A stretch of 64,000 bases of DNA from the NCBI RefSeq assembly GCF_006742205.1, contig NZ_AP019721.1, positions 1,984,001-2,048,000 of the forward strand, written 5' to 3'. Numbering within the stretch: position 1 is the first letter of the stretch; the number at the start of each line of letters is the position of its first letter. This stretch comes from Staphylococcus epidermidis. GTDB taxonomy: Bacteria; Bacillota; Bacilli; Staphylococcales; Staphylococcaceae. The translations under genes and the position numbers were made by a program. Below, piece by piece: positions 1 through 11,506 of the stretch. Under the pieces are notes generated by a model. That model saw only the letters and a list, made by a program, of their open reading frames with translations, was not told the origin of the DNA and made no database searches.

Positions 1-1209
1 ATTATACAACCTTTGCATACCTCTGTGTATAAAATCTAATTTATTGAGTGTGAGTCCTTGTACCAAATATGTGAGATAAAGTTTCTCATAGTCATTCATT
101 GATTCAAGAATTGACCAAATATCTTCAGTCATTAGTATTTCTTTTCCATTTAATTGATGAAGTAAAAAAATACCGTAAAGTCGATAATGATTATTATCAT
201 CTAGTAATAATGGTAACACTCGTGATTCAAATACCGTTTTACTTTCCTCAATTACCCAAGGTGCATAACCAACATCAACTTCAGAAATTTGAGTGAGCTT
301 GTTCCACATCTCAATACTTTCGTCTTTATTTCCTAGGTAATAAAAATTGAAACTCAATGCATTATACATTTGAATAGAGACAAATTTACCTTTTTTATAA
401 AGTGGATAAAGTAAATTTTGAGAAGCACGATACTGTTTTAAATAACTCAATACGATTCCTAATTTAAAGGTTTCGTCGTCATTTAGTGGTACTACTTTAT
501 TAAGTATTTTAAGATATTTTTGATATTTTTCTGTTTCTTTTTTATTATAAAGTAATAATGTGTAGTGACAAAGTGCATGCACGTCTGAATTATCTTCCTT
601 TAAAAGTTCTTCAAACATTGCTTTGGCGCTATCATACTCACCTAGATACAAATAACACATTGCAAGTAAATTCCTAATCACCCTATGCTGTTGTATCTCG
701 TAAGATTGATTCAAAATATATGTTCGGGCTTCTTCTAACCTACCTTGCAAAAAGAGAAATTGAAATAAAAGTTGTGTTGAAAACAATTGTGCTTCTAATT
801 CAATTTTTTGTTCATTTGTATACGTGACTTCGAATGTTTTTTCAAGCATTTCTCTAAAATCTTTATCCTCTGACAATATTACATAATTAATACCAAACAA
901 GAATGCCTTGTTTGGCTCGTTTAATTCTATATTTAATTGACTTAGTTCATAGAAACTTTCTGCTACATGAAAGTCTTTAACAATATTCTCATAAAATAGA
1001 CGTTCTGCTTTTTTGCCGATATTTAATTTAACTAAACATTGAGCATAGTGTTGTTGAATATCAAAATCCTTAGGTGACAACTCAAGCACTTTTTCATAAT
1101 ATTCTGCCGCCTTCTTGTAGTCCTGTTGTCGCCACTTTTGGGTAGCCATTTTACGATAAAAAGCCTCATCAAAAATCATTGGAATGATGTTATTTTCTTT
1201 TTGTGCCAT
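1..1209 (-). CDS. TPR-repeat protein, incomplete at the window edge
   Basis: About 403 residues are visible and the frame runs off the left edge, so the C-terminus is missing. It begins [13 protein letters not shown] after a strong AGGAGGTGACAATGA ribosome site lying inside the end of the upstream acyltransferase gene. The sequence is built of helix-turn-helix pairs typical of tetratricopeptide repeats, for example [18 protein letters not shown] near residue 32. No signal peptide or membrane segment is seen, so it is probably a cytoplasmic scaffold of unknown partner. It overlaps the acyltransferase by 34 bases and is the last visible gene of the hprK-lgt operon; in S. aureus, from memory, trxB follows next. 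Confidence 0.85.
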   Translation of the reverse strand, partial: MAQKENNIIPMIFDEAFYRKMATQKWRQQDYKKAAEYYEKVLELSPKDFDIQQHYAQCLVKLNIGKKAERLFYENIVKDFHVAESFYELSQLNIELNEPNKAFLFGINYVILSEDKDFREMLEKTFEVTYTNEQKIELEAQLFSTQLLFQFLFLQGRLEEARTYILNQSYEIQQHRVIRNLLAMCYLYLGEYDSAKAMFEELLKEDNSDVHALCHYTLLLYNKKETEKYQKYLKILNKVVPLNDDETFKLGIVLSYLKQYRASQNLLYPLYKKGKFVSIQMYNALSFNFYYLGNKDESIEMWNKLTQISEVDVGYAPWVIEESKTVFESRVLPLLLDDNNHYRLYGIFLLHQLNGKEILMTEDIWSILESMNDYEKLYLTYLVQGLTLNKLDFIHRGMQRLYN

Positions 1210-1712
1210 TCATTGTCACCTCCTGAATCTAATTGTATTTGCATAGGATTACCAAATGCAAAACTGTAATCGGGAACATCTTTAGACACAACCGTACCCG
1301 CACCAATTTTAACATGATTTCCTATGGTTATTCCTGGTAATATTGTCGTATTTGCACCTATTAAAGTGTAATCGCCTATAATGACTTTTCCTACTCTCCA
1401 CTCATCAACAAGTACTTCGTGAGTTAATATTGTTGTATTATAACCAATGACTGTATTCTTGCCAACCGAAATGTATTCTGGATAAAACAAATCAGGCAAC
1501 ACTTTATATGCAAATGAAGTATGATTCCCGACATCCATTTTTAAAAGCTTTTTATATATTTTATTTTTAAGTTTCATACTAGGAACAAATCTTGCAATTT
1601 CTATAATCAACGTTTGCTTTAGCACTTTTACGAATTTAATTTTTCTATATATATGCCATAAAGGATTCACTTGATGATGCTTCTCTTTACTTAATCTTCT
1701 CAAAATAATCAC
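1176..1712 (-). CDS. Hexapeptide-repeat acyltransferase (YvoF-like)
   Basis: 178 residues. Imperfect hexapeptide repeats run from about residue 78 to 155 ([47 protein letters not shown]) and predict a left-handed beta-helix acetyl- or acyltransferase of the CoA-dependent maltose/galactoside acetyltransferase type. The start is GTG, overlapping the lgt stop in a GTGA junction, with AAAAAGG upstream. The substrate cannot be told from sequence; co-transcription with hprK and lgt is conserved in Firmicutes (B. subtilis hprK-lgt-yvoD/E/F), but the link may be only genomic. Family call is firm, function uncertain. Confidence 0.88.
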   Translation of the reverse strand: MIILRRLSKEKHHQVNPLWHIYRKIKFVKVLKQTLIIEIARFVPSMKLKNKIYKKLLKMDVGNHTSFAYKVLPDLFYPEYISVGKNTVIGYNTTILTHEVLVDEWRVGKVIIGDYTLIGANTTILPGITIGNHVKIGAGTVVSKDVPDYSFAFGNPMQIQLDSGGDNEWHKKKITSFQ

Positions 1713-2548
1713 TTAGCCTTTTTAATCGGCCATGTTAATGGTCCTGAATTTTCATATTTTATTGGTTGGTATTTAACTCTTCTATAAATTACGAATATCA
1801 CACTAATCATAATAAGCACGACAGAAACAAGTTGCGCGACACGTATATGACTCGTAAGCATCAAACTATCGGTTCTCATCGCCTCAACGAAAAAGCGCCC
1901 TACAGAATACCAAATAAGATAACCAAAGAATGTCTCTCCAAGTTTTAGACGTTTCCTTAAAGTAATTAAAATGACAAAACCTATTACATCCCAAATAGAC
2001 TCATATAGAAACGTCGGGTGGTAATATTGGCCTTCAATATACATATTTCTAATAATAAAGTCTGGCAAATGTAAATGTTCTAGAAAAGCTCTAGATACTG
2101 GACCTCCATGCGCTTCATGATTCATAAAGTTTCCCCAGCGTCCTATCCCTTGAGCTAAAATAATACTTGGTGCCACAATATCTCCTATTTGAAACGGATG
2201 TAGATTTTTGATTTTACAAACAATAATCCCAGAGATAAGTCCACCAATTAAGCCACCATGTATGGCAATACCACCATGCCAAATTTTTGGTATCTCACTC
2301 AAGTGATTCATGTAATATGGCCATTGAAATGTAACAAAGTATATTCTCGCAACTATGAATCCAACAATCGCGCTATAAAATATAATATCGATTAAGGTGT
2401 CTTTATGTAATCCAACCTGTTTCAATGCTGCTTGTGCAATGAAGTATCCAAGTAAGATACCACAAGCAATAATAATTCCATACCATCGAACTTGGATTGG
2501 TCCCAAGCTAAAGGCAACAGGATCGATATATCCTAATGTTATATTCAT
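1709..2548 (-). CDS. lgt: Prolipoprotein diacylglyceryl transferase
   Basis: 279 residues. Lgt transfers diacylglycerol from phosphatidylglycerol to the lipobox cysteine of prolipoproteins, the first step of lipoprotein maturation, in the membrane. Recognised by the HGGIAIHGG segment near residue 92, the Lgt signature [15 protein letters not shown] near 137, YHPTFLYES near 176, and about seven hydrophobic segments. The start has GAGGAG 8 bases upstream and lies 5 bases after the hprK stop, so translation is probably coupled. Likely local clients are the lipoproteins SstD and the YkyA-like protein. Confidence 0.97.
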   Translation of the reverse strand: MNITLGYIDPVAFSLGPIQVRWYGIIIACGILLGYFIAQAALKQVGLHKDTLIDIIFYSAIVGFIVARIYFVTFQWPYYMNHLSEIPKIWHGGIAIHGGLIGGLISGIIVCKIKNLHPFQIGDIVAPSIILAQGIGRWGNFMNHEAHGGPVSRAFLEHLHLPDFIIRNMYIEGQYYHPTFLYESIWDVIGFVILITLRKRLKLGETFFGYLIWYSVGRFFVEAMRTDSLMLTSHIRVAQLVSVVLIMISVIFVIYRRVKYQPIKYENSGPLTWPIKKAK

Positions 2549-2553
2549 GTGTG

Positions 2554-3486
2554 TTACTCCTCACTTTTATGACTATTTCGAACGATTTCTTCATTAAGTC
2601 TCTCATTAAATTCAACTGCTGTATTAATACCCATGATATTAAGACGATAATTCATAGCAGCTACTTCAATAATTACTGCTACATTACGCCCTGGTCTAAC
2701 TGGTATCGTTTTTTTAGTGATTTCCGTATCAAGAATTTTCAATGTTTCTTCATTAAGACCTACACGATCGTATAATTTATTCTTATTCCAATTTTCTAAA
2801 TTAATATTTAATCGAATTTGTTTTTCAGTTAATATTGATCCTGCTCCAAACAAAGTCATAACATTAATGATTCCGAGACCACGAATCTCTAGCAAATGTT
2901 CGATAAGTTTAGGCGGTTTCCCTACAAGTTCATCCTTAGTAATTTCTTTGATTTCTACATTATCATCAGCCACTAATCTATGGCCTCGTTTGACTAATTC
3001 TAATGCAGTTTCACTTTTCCCAATGCCAGAATCTCCTGTAATTAGTACACCTACACCGTAAACATCAACAAGTACACCGTGCAAAGAAGTAGTTTTCGCG
3101 AGTTCATGTTCGAGAAATGTCGTTAACCTACTCATTAAACTCGTTGTGGCATCTTTCGCAACAATAATTGGTGTATGCGTTTCTTGAGATGCTTGTATAA
3201 GTTCTTCGGGTGGTTCTAACCCACGTGTAACAATAATCGCTGGAGTTTCAGGTCGGCATAATTTTCTCATTCTTCCTTTCTTCTCTTCATCTGGAAGTAA
3301 ATTATAAAATGATAACTCCGTTGTCCCTAATAATTGAATACGGTCTGAAGCATAATGTGAAAAATATCCAGCCATTTCTAAACCTGGACGTGAAATATCT
3401 GTGTTTTTAATTGGTCTATCTAAACCTTCTTCACCAGTAAGTAATTCTAAATTTAACGTATTAACTAATCTATCTGTTGTTAACAT
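2554..3486 (-). CDS. hprK: HPr kinase/phosphorylase
   Basis: 310 residues, full length. The bifunctional enzyme phosphorylates or dephosphorylates HPr at Ser46 and so controls CcpA-dependent catabolite repression. The Walker A loop GDSGIGKS is at residues 151-158, the active-site histidine sits in TSLHGVLVD (His136), LVADDNVEI follows near 171, and the HprK signature [10 protein letters not shown] lies near 200. ATG is preceded by GAGGTGAATGC. It heads the hprK-lgt-acyltransferase-TPR operon; the upstream gap separates it from uvrA, whose terminator lies there. Confidence 0.97.
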   Translation of the reverse strand: MLTTDRLVNTLNLELLTGEEGLDRPIKNTDISRPGLEMAGYFSHYASDRIQLLGTTELSFYNLLPDEEKKGRMRKLCRPETPAIIVTRGLEPPEELIQASQETHTPIIVAKDATTSLMSRLTTFLEHELAKTTSLHGVLVDVYGVGVLITGDSGIGKSETALELVKRGHRLVADDNVEIKEITKDELVGKPPKLIEHLLEIRGLGIINVMTLFGAGSILTEKQIRLNINLENWNKNKLYDRVGLNEETLKILDTEITKKTIPVRPGRNVAVIIEVAAMNYRLNIMGINTAVEFNERLNEEIVRNSHKSEE

Positions 3487-3840
3487 GCATTCACCTCAAA
3501 TTTCATAAGCCATTCGTATCTTCCTTTTCTATTATCATATCAAAAATCAACACATGTTTTATATTAAAATGATGATTTAAAATTTTAAAAGTTTCTTAAA
3601 TCATTACTGTTTTAAGACAAACTAGATTTTATCTCCATTTTACAATCGAGTAGTTGACTGATTGAGTTAAAAAATATACCTTAAATAATAATCTAAATCG
3701 AATTTCAAATAACTATTTGATGATTTATGCTCAAATTAATGAAATTAATTTAATATAAAAAGCTCTAAGATTCTTTGTGTAAAAGTCATCTTAAAGCTTT
3801 TTAAGTTAATCTATCATTTTATTACTAGTCATACACCTTA
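3487..3840. other. Intergenic gap uvrA-hprK
   Basis: About 350 bases, very AT-rich. It holds the uvrA terminator (3757-3802) and must carry the minus-strand promoter of the hprK operon; I could not assign -35/-10 boxes with confidence. No small ORF with a ribosome site is seen. Confidence 0.5.
3757..3802 (-). terminator. Terminator after uvrA
   Basis: Inverted repeat with arms AAAAAGCTCTAAGAT and ATCTTAAAGCTTTTT. Read on the minus strand it forms a stem ending in GAGCTTTTTATA, about 40 bases after the uvrA stop. It resembles the hairpin at 8837-8878 on the other side of uvrBA. Confidence 0.75.
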
Positions 3841-6675
3841 CTATTCAACGCTGTCTCTCTCTAATACTGGTTTTAAGTATTGACCAGTGTAAGACCCTTT
3901 ATTTTGAGCAATCTCTTCAGGTGTACCAGTTGCGATGATTGTTCCTCCACCTTCACCGCCTTCTGGACCTAAATCAATAATATGATCAGCCGTTTTAATA
4001 ACATCAAGATTGTGTTCGATAATAACGACCGTATCACCATTTTCCACTATACGATTCAATACCTTTAATAAACGACTTATATCGTCGACATGTAATCCTG
4101 TAGTTGGTTCATCAAGAATATAAATAGAACGCCCCGTTGAACGTTTGTGCAATTCTGATGCGAGTTTTACACGTTGCGCTTCGCCACCAGATAATGTAGT
4201 AGCTTGTTGACCTAAAGTAATGTACCCCAACCCAACATCTACAAGTGTTTGTAATTTACGTTTAATCTTAGGAATATTTTCAAAGAAATGCGTAGCTTCT
4301 TCAACAGTCATTTCTAATACATCCGCAATATTTTTACCTTTGTATGTTACCTCTAAAGTCTCACGATTATAGCGTTTACCATCACATACTTCACAAGGTA
4401 CATAGACATCTGGTAAAAAATGCATTTCAATTTTTATAATTCCATCACCTTTACAAGCTTCACATCGTCCACCTTTGACATTAAAACTAAATCTACCTTT
4501 TTGATAACCTCGTATTTTAGCTTCATTCGTTTGTGCAAAGACATCTCTTATGTCATCAAAGACACCAGTGTATGTGGCTGGGTTAGAACGTGGTGTTCTA
4601 CCTATTGGCGATTGATCAATATCAATGATTTTATCTAATTGATCAATTCCTTTAATTTCATCAAAATTCCCAGGTTTCACTTTAGATTTATTAATTTTTT
4701 GAGCTAATGCTTTATATAAAATTTCATTGACGAGTGAACTTTTACCAGAACCTGACACACCTGTAACAACAGTTAAGACAGATAGTGGGAAGTCTACATT
4801 TACATTTTTCAAATTATTACTTTTAGCACCTTTAATTTGAATCTTTCTATCGGTGATTTCTCGTCTGTATTCAGGGACTTCAATTCGTTTTTTTCCACTT
4901 AAATATTGACCAGTTAAGGATTTTTTATCTTTCATTACTTTATTAGGGGTACCACTTGAGACAACCTCTCCACCGTGGTTACCAGCTCCCGGACCCACAT
5001 CAACTAAATAATCAGCTGCTCTCATAGTATCATCGTCATGTTCAACGACAATAAGTGTATTACCTAAATCACGCATTTCTTTTAAAGTATTAATTAATCT
5101 ATCATTATCTCTTTGATGTAATCCAATAGAAGGTTCATCTAAAACATATAGTACTCCGGTTAATCGTGAACCAATTTGTGTTGCTAAACGAATACGTTGT
5201 GCTTCCCCTCCAGATAAAGTCCCTGATGAGCGATCTAAAGTCAAATATTCCAAACCAACATTATTTAAAAATGATAATCTTGAAATAATCTCTTTTAAAA
5301 TTTGATCTGCAATCGATTTATCTTGGTCGCTTAATTTTAAATTTTCGAAATAATAAAGCGCGTTTTTAATTGAATATTCAACGACTTCACCTATATTATA
5401 GTCGCCTACGTATACAGATAACGCTTCTTTGCTTAAGCGTTTGCCATGACAAGTTTCACACGGTAACTCTGTCATATATTTACTCATCATTTCGCGTGTA
5501 TATTCAGAGGGAGATTCATGGTAACGACGGTCAATGTTAGGTACCACACCTTCAAAAACCATTTTACGTTTACGAGTACCACCATTTCGTTGCGTGAAAG
5601 TAAATTCAATTTCTTTTTCTCCAGAACCATTCATAAGTATATTTTTTTGTCTATCAGTCAATTTTTTATATGGCTTATCCATATTAATTTTGTAGACTTC
5701 ACATACACGTTTTAATAAAGTTGGATAAAAATCCGAACTTGTTGGTTCCCATGGTTCAATTGCACCTTCATTTAAAGTTTTATTTTTATCAGGAATGACT
5801 AAATCTAGGTCTACTTTTAGTTTTTGACCTAAACCATCACAAGTTGGACACGCACCAAACGGACTGTTGAAACTAAACATTCTAGGTTCTAATTCACCAA
5901 TAGAGAAACCACATATAGGACATGCGTGGTTCTCAGAGAATTTAAGTTCTTCTCCATTAATAACGTCAACTGTTAAATTACCTTCAGCAAGTTCAAGTGC
6001 TGTCTCAATAGAGTCCGCTAAACGCGTCTCAATGCCATCTTTAACTACAAGTCTATCAACAACAACTTCAATTGTGTGATTTTTATTTTTATCCAATTGA
6101 GGCACTTCATTTACATCGACGATTTCATCATCAACACGTAAACGCACATATCCTTTCTTACCTATATCTTCAATTAATTTTTCATGATTTCCTTTTCTAT
6201 GTGATATAACTGGAGCAAGTAATTGAATTTTTGTACGTTCTTCCAATTCTAAAATACGATCAACCATTTGTTGAACAGTTTGTGATTCAATTTCTATACC
6301 GTGATAAGGACAGTACGGTTTACCGACACGCGCATATAATAATCGAATATAATCATAGATTTCAGTCACAGTGGCAACGGTAGAACGTGGGTTTTTACTT
6401 GTCGTCTTCTGATCAATAGATATTGCTGGTGACAAACCTTCAATGGTATCTACATCAGGTTTGTCCATTTGTCCTAAAAATTGTCGCGCATATGCACTTA
6501 ACGATTCCACATAACGTCGTTGACCTTCAGCATAAATAGTATCGAACGCTAACGAAGATTTACCTGAGCCTGAAAGTCCAGTCATGACAATCAACTTGTT
6601 TTTAGGTAATTCAATATCTACTCCTTTTAAATTATGTGCTCGTGCACCTTTTACTACAATTGACGGTCCTTTCAT
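3841..6675 (-). CDS. uvrA: Excinuclease ABC subunit A
   Basis: 944 residues, full length. DNA damage sensor ATPase that loads UvrB in nucleotide excision repair. Two ABC modules are visible: Walker [10 protein letters not shown] near residue 33 and GVSGSGKSS near 642, signature [12 protein letters not shown] near 490 and [12 protein letters not shown] near 830, and zinc-binding clusters CPICGF near 255 and CEACKGDG...CEVC near 740-765. ATG is preceded by AAGGGTGACG. It starts 7 bases after the uvrB stop, so uvrB-uvrA is one operon, under the LexA-type box upstream of uvrB. Confidence 0.98.
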   Translation of the reverse strand: MKGPSIVVKGARAHNLKGVDIELPKNKLIVMTGLSGSGKSSLAFDTIYAEGQRRYVESLSAYARQFLGQMDKPDVDTIEGLSPAISIDQKTTSKNPRSTVATVTEIYDYIRLLYARVGKPYCPYHGIEIESQTVQQMVDRILELEERTKIQLLAPVISHRKGNHEKLIEDIGKKGYVRLRVDDEIVDVNEVPQLDKNKNHTIEVVVDRLVVKDGIETRLADSIETALELAEGNLTVDVINGEELKFSENHACPICGFSIGELEPRMFSFNSPFGACPTCDGLGQKLKVDLDLVIPDKNKTLNEGAIEPWEPTSSDFYPTLLKRVCEVYKINMDKPYKKLTDRQKNILMNGSGEKEIEFTFTQRNGGTRKRKMVFEGVVPNIDRRYHESPSEYTREMMSKYMTELPCETCHGKRLSKEALSVYVGDYNIGEVVEYSIKNALYYFENLKLSDQDKSIADQILKEIISRLSFLNNVGLEYLTLDRSSGTLSGGEAQRIRLATQIGSRLTGVLYVLDEPSIGLHQRDNDRLINTLKEMRDLGNTLIVVEHDDDTMRAADYLVDVGPGAGNHGGEVVSSGTPNKVMKDKKSLTGQYLSGKKRIEVPEYRREITDRKIQIKGAKSNNLKNVNVDFPLSVLTVVTGVSGSGKSSLVNEILYKALAQKINKSKVKPGNFDEIKGIDQLDKIIDIDQSPIGRTPRSNPATYTGVFDDIRDVFAQTNEAKIRGYQKGRFSFNVKGGRCEACKGDGIIKIEMHFLPDVYVPCEVCDGKRYNRETLEVTYKGKNIADVLEMTVEEATHFFENIPKIKRKLQTLVDVGLGYITLGQQATTLSGGEAQRVKLASELHKRSTGRSIYILDEPTTGLHVDDISRLLKVLNRIVENGDTVVIIEHNLDVIKTADHIIDLGPEGGEGGGTIIATGTPEEIAQNKGSYTGQYLKPVLERDSVE

Positions 6676-6682
6676 TTAATCG

Positions 6683-8668
6683 TCACCCTTCTGCTTTTAA
6701 TTCAAATAACATATCTCTTAACTCTGTTGCTTTTTCGAAATCTAAATCTTTGGCTGCTTTTTTCATTTCTTTTTCTATATTTTCTATTGTTTTTTGACGT
6801 TCTTTCTTTGTCATTTTCTTAGGTAATTCAGTTTGTTGTTGTTGATTTGTCTCATCGCTCTCCACAGTAGCACTAATGACGTCGTGAATCTTTTTGTTAA
6901 TTGTTTTCGGCGTGATGCCATGTTCTTTGTTATGAGCAATTTGTATTTCTCTACGTCTTTGTGTTTCATCTATTGCATATTGCATAGAATCTGTAATTTT
7001 ATCCGCATACATAATGACTTCTCCTTTGTCATTACGTGCTGCTCGCCCAATAGTTTGAATAAGAGATCTATCAGAACGTAAGAAGCCTTCCTTATCTGCA
7101 TCTAAAATTACAACTAAAGATACTTCAGGTATATCTATACCCTCTCTCAGCAGATTGATCCCAACTATTGCGTCGTAAGTACCCATACGTAAGTCTCGAA
7201 TAATTTCTATTCGTTCTAATGTTTTAATTTCTGAGTGTAAATAATTAACTTTAATCCCCGCTTCTTTCATATATGTAGTTAAATCTTCACTCATTTTTTT
7301 AGTAAGTGTTGTCACAAGTACACGTTCATCTTTGTCAACGCGATCTTGGATTTCACTTAAAAGATCATCGATTTGATTCTCAGTTGGACGCACATCAATT
7401 TTAGGATCAAGTAAACCAGTAGGTCGTATAATTTGTTCAACCATTTCATCTGTATGTTCTAACTCATATGGGCCTGGTGTAGCTGAAACATAAACAAGTT
7501 GTTTTGTTTTTTCTTCAAATTCTTCAAATTTTAATGGTCGGTTATCCAACGCACTTGGCAAACGAAATCCATGGTCTATTAATACTTGTTTACGAGCTCT
7601 ATCCCCATTGTACATACCACGAATTTGAGGTAACGTAACGTGAGACTCATCAATCATGACAAGCCAATCATCTCCAAAATAATCAAGCAATGTATATGGT
7701 GTTGAACCTAATGGTCTTAAAGTTAAGTGAACAGAATAATTTTCAATACCTGAACAAAAGCCCATTTCTCTCATCATTTCTAAATCGTAGTTAGTACGTT
7801 GTTCTAACCTTTGAGCTTCTAATAATTTATTCTCATCACGTAATTCTTTTAGTCTCTCTTCTAATTCTTTTTCTATACGTTCAATAGCTACTTTCATTTT
7901 CTCTTCACGAGTAACGAAGTGTGAAGCAGGGAAAATTGTAAAATGTTCACGTTCTCGAATTACTTCACCAGTTAAATAGTTAACTTCTCTGATGCGATCA
8001 ATTTCATCTCCAAAAAATTCTACGCGAATACACATTTCTTCTCTAGAAGCTGGGAATATTTCAACAACATCTCCACGCACTCTAAATGTACCACGTTGAA
8101 AATCTATGTCATTACGTGAGTATTGTACATCAACTAACTTTCTCAACAATTCGCTTCGTTCCATCTCCATACCAACACGTACACTAACAACCAAATTTTT
8201 ATATTCTTCCGGATTACCTAAACCATAGATACAACTAACACTTGCGATAATAATGACATCATCACGTTCAAATAAAGAACTTGTAGCAGAATGTCGTAGT
8301 TGGTCAATTTCATCGTTAATGGAGGCGTCTTTTTCAATAAAAGTATCTGTTGAAGGCACGTATGCTTCAGGTTGATAGTAGTCGTAATAACTAACGAAAT
8401 ATTCAACTCTATTTTCTGGGAAAAATTCTTTAAATTCACTATATAGTTGACCTGCTAATGTCTTGTTATGTGCAATAATAAGTGTAGGTTTACCAACCTC
8501 TTTAATTACGTTACTCATAGTAAAAGTTTTACCTGTCCCAGTTGCACCTAATAAGGTTTGATGACGTTTCCTTTCATTTACGCCATCCACAATTTTTTGT
8601 ATCGCTTGTGGCTGATCACCTTGTGGCTCAAATTCAGACTTTAACTTAAATGGAACATGTTCTACCAT
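6683..8668 (-). CDS. uvrB: Excinuclease ABC subunit B
   Basis: 661 residues. The helicase-like damage verifier of nucleotide excision repair; it receives DNA from UvrA and recruits UvrC. Visible motifs: Walker [10 protein letters not shown] near residue 42, the beta-hairpin region [12 protein letters not shown] near 95, the DESH box near 339, helicase motifs VSATPGPYE and QTIGRAARN, and a C-terminal UVR motif ([13 protein letters not shown]). ATG follows GGAGGCG by about 10 bases. First gene of uvrBA; a LexA-like box lies about 115 bases upstream. Confidence 0.98.
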   Translation of the reverse strand: MVEHVPFKLKSEFEPQGDQPQAIQKIVDGVNERKRHQTLLGATGTGKTFTMSNVIKEVGKPTLIIAHNKTLAGQLYSEFKEFFPENRVEYFVSYYDYYQPEAYVPSTDTFIEKDASINDEIDQLRHSATSSLFERDDVIIIASVSCIYGLGNPEEYKNLVVSVRVGMEMERSELLRKLVDVQYSRNDIDFQRGTFRVRGDVVEIFPASREEMCIRVEFFGDEIDRIREVNYLTGEVIREREHFTIFPASHFVTREEKMKVAIERIEKELEERLKELRDENKLLEAQRLEQRTNYDLEMMREMGFCSGIENYSVHLTLRPLGSTPYTLLDYFGDDWLVMIDESHVTLPQIRGMYNGDRARKQVLIDHGFRLPSALDNRPLKFEEFEEKTKQLVYVSATPGPYELEHTDEMVEQIIRPTGLLDPKIDVRPTENQIDDLLSEIQDRVDKDERVLVTTLTKKMSEDLTTYMKEAGIKVNYLHSEIKTLERIEIIRDLRMGTYDAIVGINLLREGIDIPEVSLVVILDADKEGFLRSDRSLIQTIGRAARNDKGEVIMYADKITDSMQYAIDETQRRREIQIAHNKEHGITPKTINKKIHDVISATVESDETNQQQQTELPKKMTKKERQKTIENIEKEMKKAAKDLDFEKATELRDMLFELKAEG

Positions 8669-8781
8669 TCCAAAATACGCCTCCTAATATTGTTATCATT
8701 TATAAAGATTTTACACATCTCAAATCAATTACTTTTTCATGAATATCATTTTCTATTTTAACAAATTCTATAAGAACAATA

Positions 8782-8795
8782 CAAACATTTGTTCG
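8782..8795 (-). promoter_or_regulatory. LexA (SOS) box of uvrBA
   Basis: On the minus strand the site reads CGAACAAATGTTTG, one base off the palindromic Gram-positive SOS box (CGAACAAATGTTCG type). It lies about 114 bases before the uvrB start. uvrA/uvrB are known LexA targets in Firmicutes including S. aureus; binding here is inferred. Confidence 0.8.
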
Positions 8796-8836
8796 CTTGT
8801 GAAATATAACATTTATAATGCTTATTCTAAAACAAG

Positions 8837-8878
8837 AGCTCTAAGATGATTTCTTATGTAAGAAATTGTCTTAGAGCT
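8837..8878 (-). terminator. Hairpin terminator after csbA
   Basis: A long near-perfect inverted repeat with outer arms AGCTCTAAGA/TCTTAGAGCT and inner arms TTTCTTA/TAAGAAA. On the minus strand it is followed by CTTGTTTT. It lies about 350 bases past the csbA stop and before the uvrB promoter, so it probably insulates the two operons. Confidence 0.6.
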
Positions 8879-9224
8879 TTATTTATCAGTAATGTATGAT
8901 GTGCGATGTTTTTCTTAAACGTACAATCAAATACATATTATATACACACTGCACTTTAAAATCTTTCGCTTTTATATTCACAATGTATCAATTATTATGT
9001 TCTAGCTATTAAAATATTTACTATTTAATATTTAGTTATTAATGTTTACACCATGGATTACTTAATATTCAAAATACTATAAACATCAATTTAAAGTAAA
9101 AAATGAGCAATAATGATGATTCAACAATTTTAAAATAAAATCATAATCACTATTATTACAGTTCAATGTAATAATAAATCAAAAAAACAAATACTTCAAA
9201 ATTTTTGTTTGAACAAACGCATTC

Positions 9225-9467
9225 TTAAGAATCATTTTGGTTCTTATGAAATTCAAGTTGATCAATTATTAAATAACCAGCTAATAAACTTGTCACATCT
9301 ATAAAAATAATCCATTCGTTGTGAAAGAATCCTTTATAAACTGATGCCCCTATTATTACCAGTGTGACTAATGTACCAATCCATTTACTTCTAGTCACCA
9401 CACTAAACAGCACAACTAATATACAAGGAAAGAAGGCCGCACAAACATACCAAATCATTATCGTCAC
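9225..9467 (-). CDS. csbA: CsbA-like small membrane protein
   Basis: 80 residues (77 if the in-frame ATG at 9458 is used). Two to three hydrophobic segments cover about residues 5-24, 30-47 and 52-66, followed by a polar tail. It resembles CsbA of B. subtilis (DUF2198), a sigma-B controlled stress protein of unknown function that also sits next to uvrBA, which supports the assignment. The GTG start overlaps the preceding HD gene's stop in a GTGA junction. The ATG has GGGTGACG upstream and is a good alternative. No sigma-B promoter was found directly before it. Confidence 0.7.
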   Translation of the reverse strand: MTIMIWYVCAAFFPCILVVLFSVVTRSKWIGTLVTLVIIGASVYKGFFHNEWIIFIDVTSLLAGYLIIDQLEFHKNQNDS

Positions 9468-10105
9468 CCATTTCTTCTGTTTAGAATTGACATTGTTGTT
9501 TCACGTAATTCAGTTCGAGGAATAAAGTTTTCTGTGAGCATTTCAGGTATAACATTTTCAATAAAATCTTTTACAGATTCTAAGTGATCAAATTGTATAA
9601 TAGTTTCTAAACTCATTTCATATATTTCAAAAAATAGTGGCTCAGGATTACGTTTTTGTATTTCTCCAAATGTTTCATACAATAAATCAATTTTATCAGC
9701 AACAGATAGAATTTGACCTTCTAGAGAATCATCTTTACCTTCTTGTAAACGTTCACGATACACGTGCTGATATTGTGTTGGTATCTCCTCTTTGATAAAC
9801 GTATCGACCATTTCTTCTTCAACTTGGGAGAATAAATGTTTTAATTCCTTACTTGCGTATTTTACCGGTGTTTTGATATCACCTGTAAACACTTCAGCAA
9901 AGTCGTGGTTGAGTGACTTTTCATAGAGACTCTTCCAATCGATTTTATTTCCATGATATTCTTCGACAGTAGCCATATATTGCGCAATTTTAGTTACTTT
10001 AAAAGAATGAGCTGCGACATTGTGTTCAAAATATTTAAATTTACCTGGTAATCTTATTAATTTTTCTAAATCTGATAGTCTTTTAAAATATTGATGCATT
10101 CCCAT
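9464..10105 (-). CDS. HD-domain phosphohydrolase (YfbR/5'-deoxynucleotidase-like)
   Basis: 213 residues. The HD superfamily metal ligands are visible: His in VAAHSFKV near residue 33, the HD pair in LNHDFAEVFTGDIKTPVK near 67, and Asp in ILSVADKIDLL near 138. The layout matches the YfbR-type family that dephosphorylates deoxynucleoside 5'-monophosphates, but substrate is inferred from family only. ATG follows AAGGAGGTG at 8 bases. It is translationally coupled to the CsbA-like gene by a 4-base overlap. Confidence 0.8.
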   Translation of the reverse strand: MGMHQYFKRLSDLEKLIRLPGKFKYFEHNVAAHSFKVTKIAQYMATVEEYHGNKIDWKSLYEKSLNHDFAEVFTGDIKTPVKYASKELKHLFSQVEEEMVDTFIKEEIPTQYQHVYRERLQEGKDDSLEGQILSVADKIDLLYETFGEIQKRNPEPLFFEIYEMSLETIIQFDHLESVKDFIENVIPEMLTENFIPRTELRETTMSILNRRNG

Positions 10106-10413
10106 AATAAGACACCTCCTTAATATTAAAATTAGTCTATATTCTTATTGTTATTATATCAATCAATATTATTATTGAAAGTAAATTATCATGTAAATCA
10201 TTTCTATTTTATTACAAAAGAAAAAGTAGAATAATGAATTCATTTTGAACTCACTATTCTACTCTAATACGTAATTTATGGGTAAAACATGTTGATATAT
10301 ATGGAGGTGTTGTTCAACCAACATGATTTTCAATTTAATTGTCTAGAACGTTTATATAACATAAGAGACAATTATACGCGCAGTTCATTCACACTTTGAA
10401 TATAAATAGCCAT
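10106..10413. other. Intergenic gap, CHAP gene to HD gene
   Basis: About 308 bases. Contains the strong hairpin at 10225-10263 and a weaker inverted repeat at 10288-10325 (CATGTTG/CAACATG) around TATGGAGGTG. A 32-codon frame begins at the ATG inside that repeat (about 10300) but has no ribosome site, so I do not call it a gene. The region next to 10106 should hold the HD-csbA promoter. Confidence 0.45.
10225..10263 (-). terminator. Terminator after the LysM-CHAP gene
   Basis: Arms AGTAGAATAATGAATTC and GAACTCACTATTCTACT pair almost perfectly. On the minus strand the stem is followed by TTTTTCTTTTG, a good rho-independent terminator, about 150 bases after the stop. Confidence 0.85.
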
Positions 10414-11214
10414 TTAGTGAATGTAATTATATGAATTAGGGTTGCTAATAGTTCTGTAAGATTTTACGTTAACGCCACCATTCCAGTTCATTTCCGAAAC
10501 AGTTACAGAACCATTAGAATTGATTGATTCAACAACGCCAACATGTCCATAAGCACCAGCCCCATTTTGACCCGGACCACTTTGGAATACAGCACCAACC
10601 TCAGGTGTGTGATCTACATTAAAGCCAGCCTGATTAGCTGAATATGCCCAGTTACTAGCGTTGCCCCATAGACTTCCAATTGGTTTCCCTAGCTCAGCTC
10701 GACGATCGAATGCATAATAAGTACATTGACCAGTAGTGTATAAATTACCTGAGTTAGATACACTTCTTAGACCATCATAGGCGTTTGACACAGAGTATGT
10801 ATCAGTTGATTCACTATCATAATTATCATAAGTAGTGTTGGAAGTATCAGTTGATACATTATTATATCCTACTGGAATGTAGTTAGTTTCATAATTTACG
10901 AATGTGTTTGTGTTATTAAATTGTTCAAATGCAGTTTCAGATACTACAATTTCATCTCCCGGAAAAATAAGAGGTTCTACACCAGGATTTAATGCATAAA
11001 GCTCTTCTAAAGAAAGATTATGTTCTAAAGCAATTTTATATAAACTATCTCCAGGTTTTACAATGTAAATACCTAAGTTTGATTGATTTGTAATTACATC
11101 ACCCGTTGCATATGTGTCTAGTTGCGACGTCTCAGATTCTTGTGCGTTAGCTGCAGTGTTGATTGCAATAAAAGCTGCAATCGAACTTAACGTTACAGTT
11201 AGCGTTTTTTTCAT
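10414..11214 (-). CDS. Secreted LysM-CHAP peptidoglycan hydrolase (SsaA/Sle1-like)
   Basis: 266 residues. Signal peptide at residues 1-24 with cleavage after ANA (NTAANAQE); one LysM domain at about 49-92 ([17 protein letters not shown]); a Ser/Thr/Asn/Tyr-rich linker to about 150; a C-terminal CHAP amidase domain with catalytic Cys in [11 protein letters not shown], His in [10 protein letters not shown] and polar partner in VSEMNWNGG. It probably cuts the stem peptide or cross-bridge of peptidoglycan at the cell surface. A single LysM is fewer than in Sle1. A WalR-type box upstream suits an autolysin. Confidence 0.92.
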   Translation of the reverse strand: MKKTLTVTLSSIAAFIAINTAANAQESETSQLDTYATGDVITNQSNLGIYIVKPGDSLYKIALEHNLSLEELYALNPGVEPLIFPGDEIVVSETAFEQFNNTNTFVNYETNYIPVGYNNVSTDTSNTTYDNYDSESTDTYSVSNAYDGLRSVSNSGNLYTTGQCTYYAFDRRAELGKPIGSLWGNASNWAYSANQAGFNVDHTPEVGAVFQSGPGQNGAGAYGHVGVVESINSNGSVTVSEMNWNGGVNVKSYRTISNPNSYNYIH

Positions 11215-11258
11215 CTAGTTGTCATTCCTTTGCTAGTTGATTATTAATTCACAAATTT

Positions 11259-11264
11259 AATATA
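11259..11264 (-). promoter_or_regulatory. -10 box of the LysM-CHAP gene
   Basis: On the minus strand TGCTATATT forms an extended -10 element about 45 bases before the start codon. No clear -35 box is present, as expected for an activator-dependent extended -10 promoter. The WalR-type box lies just upstream. Confidence 0.5.
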
Positions 11265-11290
11265 GCACAATCAAATGAAGCTAAGGGTAT

Positions 11291-11307
11291 TGTTATATTG
11301 ATGTAAT
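11291..11307 (+). promoter_or_regulatory. WalR-type box
   Basis: TGTTAT-ATTGA-TGTAAT matches the published WalR (YycF) consensus of two TGTWAH hexamers 5 bases apart without a mismatch. It is centred about 85 bases before the LysM-CHAP start and about 37 bases from the -10 box. Autolysin genes of the SsaA/CHAP class are known WalKR targets in S. aureus; control here is inferred. Confidence 0.7.
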
Positions 11308-11506
11308 ATAATAGTTAAGAAGTGTATTTTTACATCTAGAGGTGATTATCTACTCCACTAGTTCCTAACCTTATGATGTACAGGTCAAATTAAAGTCATT
11401 CTCGTATAAGATTGAATTTACTACGGTAACATTAGAAAATGCAGACTACATATAAAGTAAATATAACTTTAAAAATTAACTCCCTATTCTGTCTGCTTAA
11501 TGAAAA

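Larger units (their letters stand above)
8669..9224. other. Intergenic gap csbA-uvrB
   Basis: About 556 bases of AT-rich DNA. It contains the LexA-type box 8782-8795 and the uvrB promoter region on the uvrB side, and a strong hairpin at 8837-8878. From 8885 to 9224 I see no ORF with a ribosome site, no repeat and no clear RNA structure. Confidence 0.5.

Noticed and set aside
10300..10398. 32-codon plus-strand frame between the CHAP and HD genes
   Set aside because: Begins within a hairpin, has no ribosome site and no recognisable sequence.
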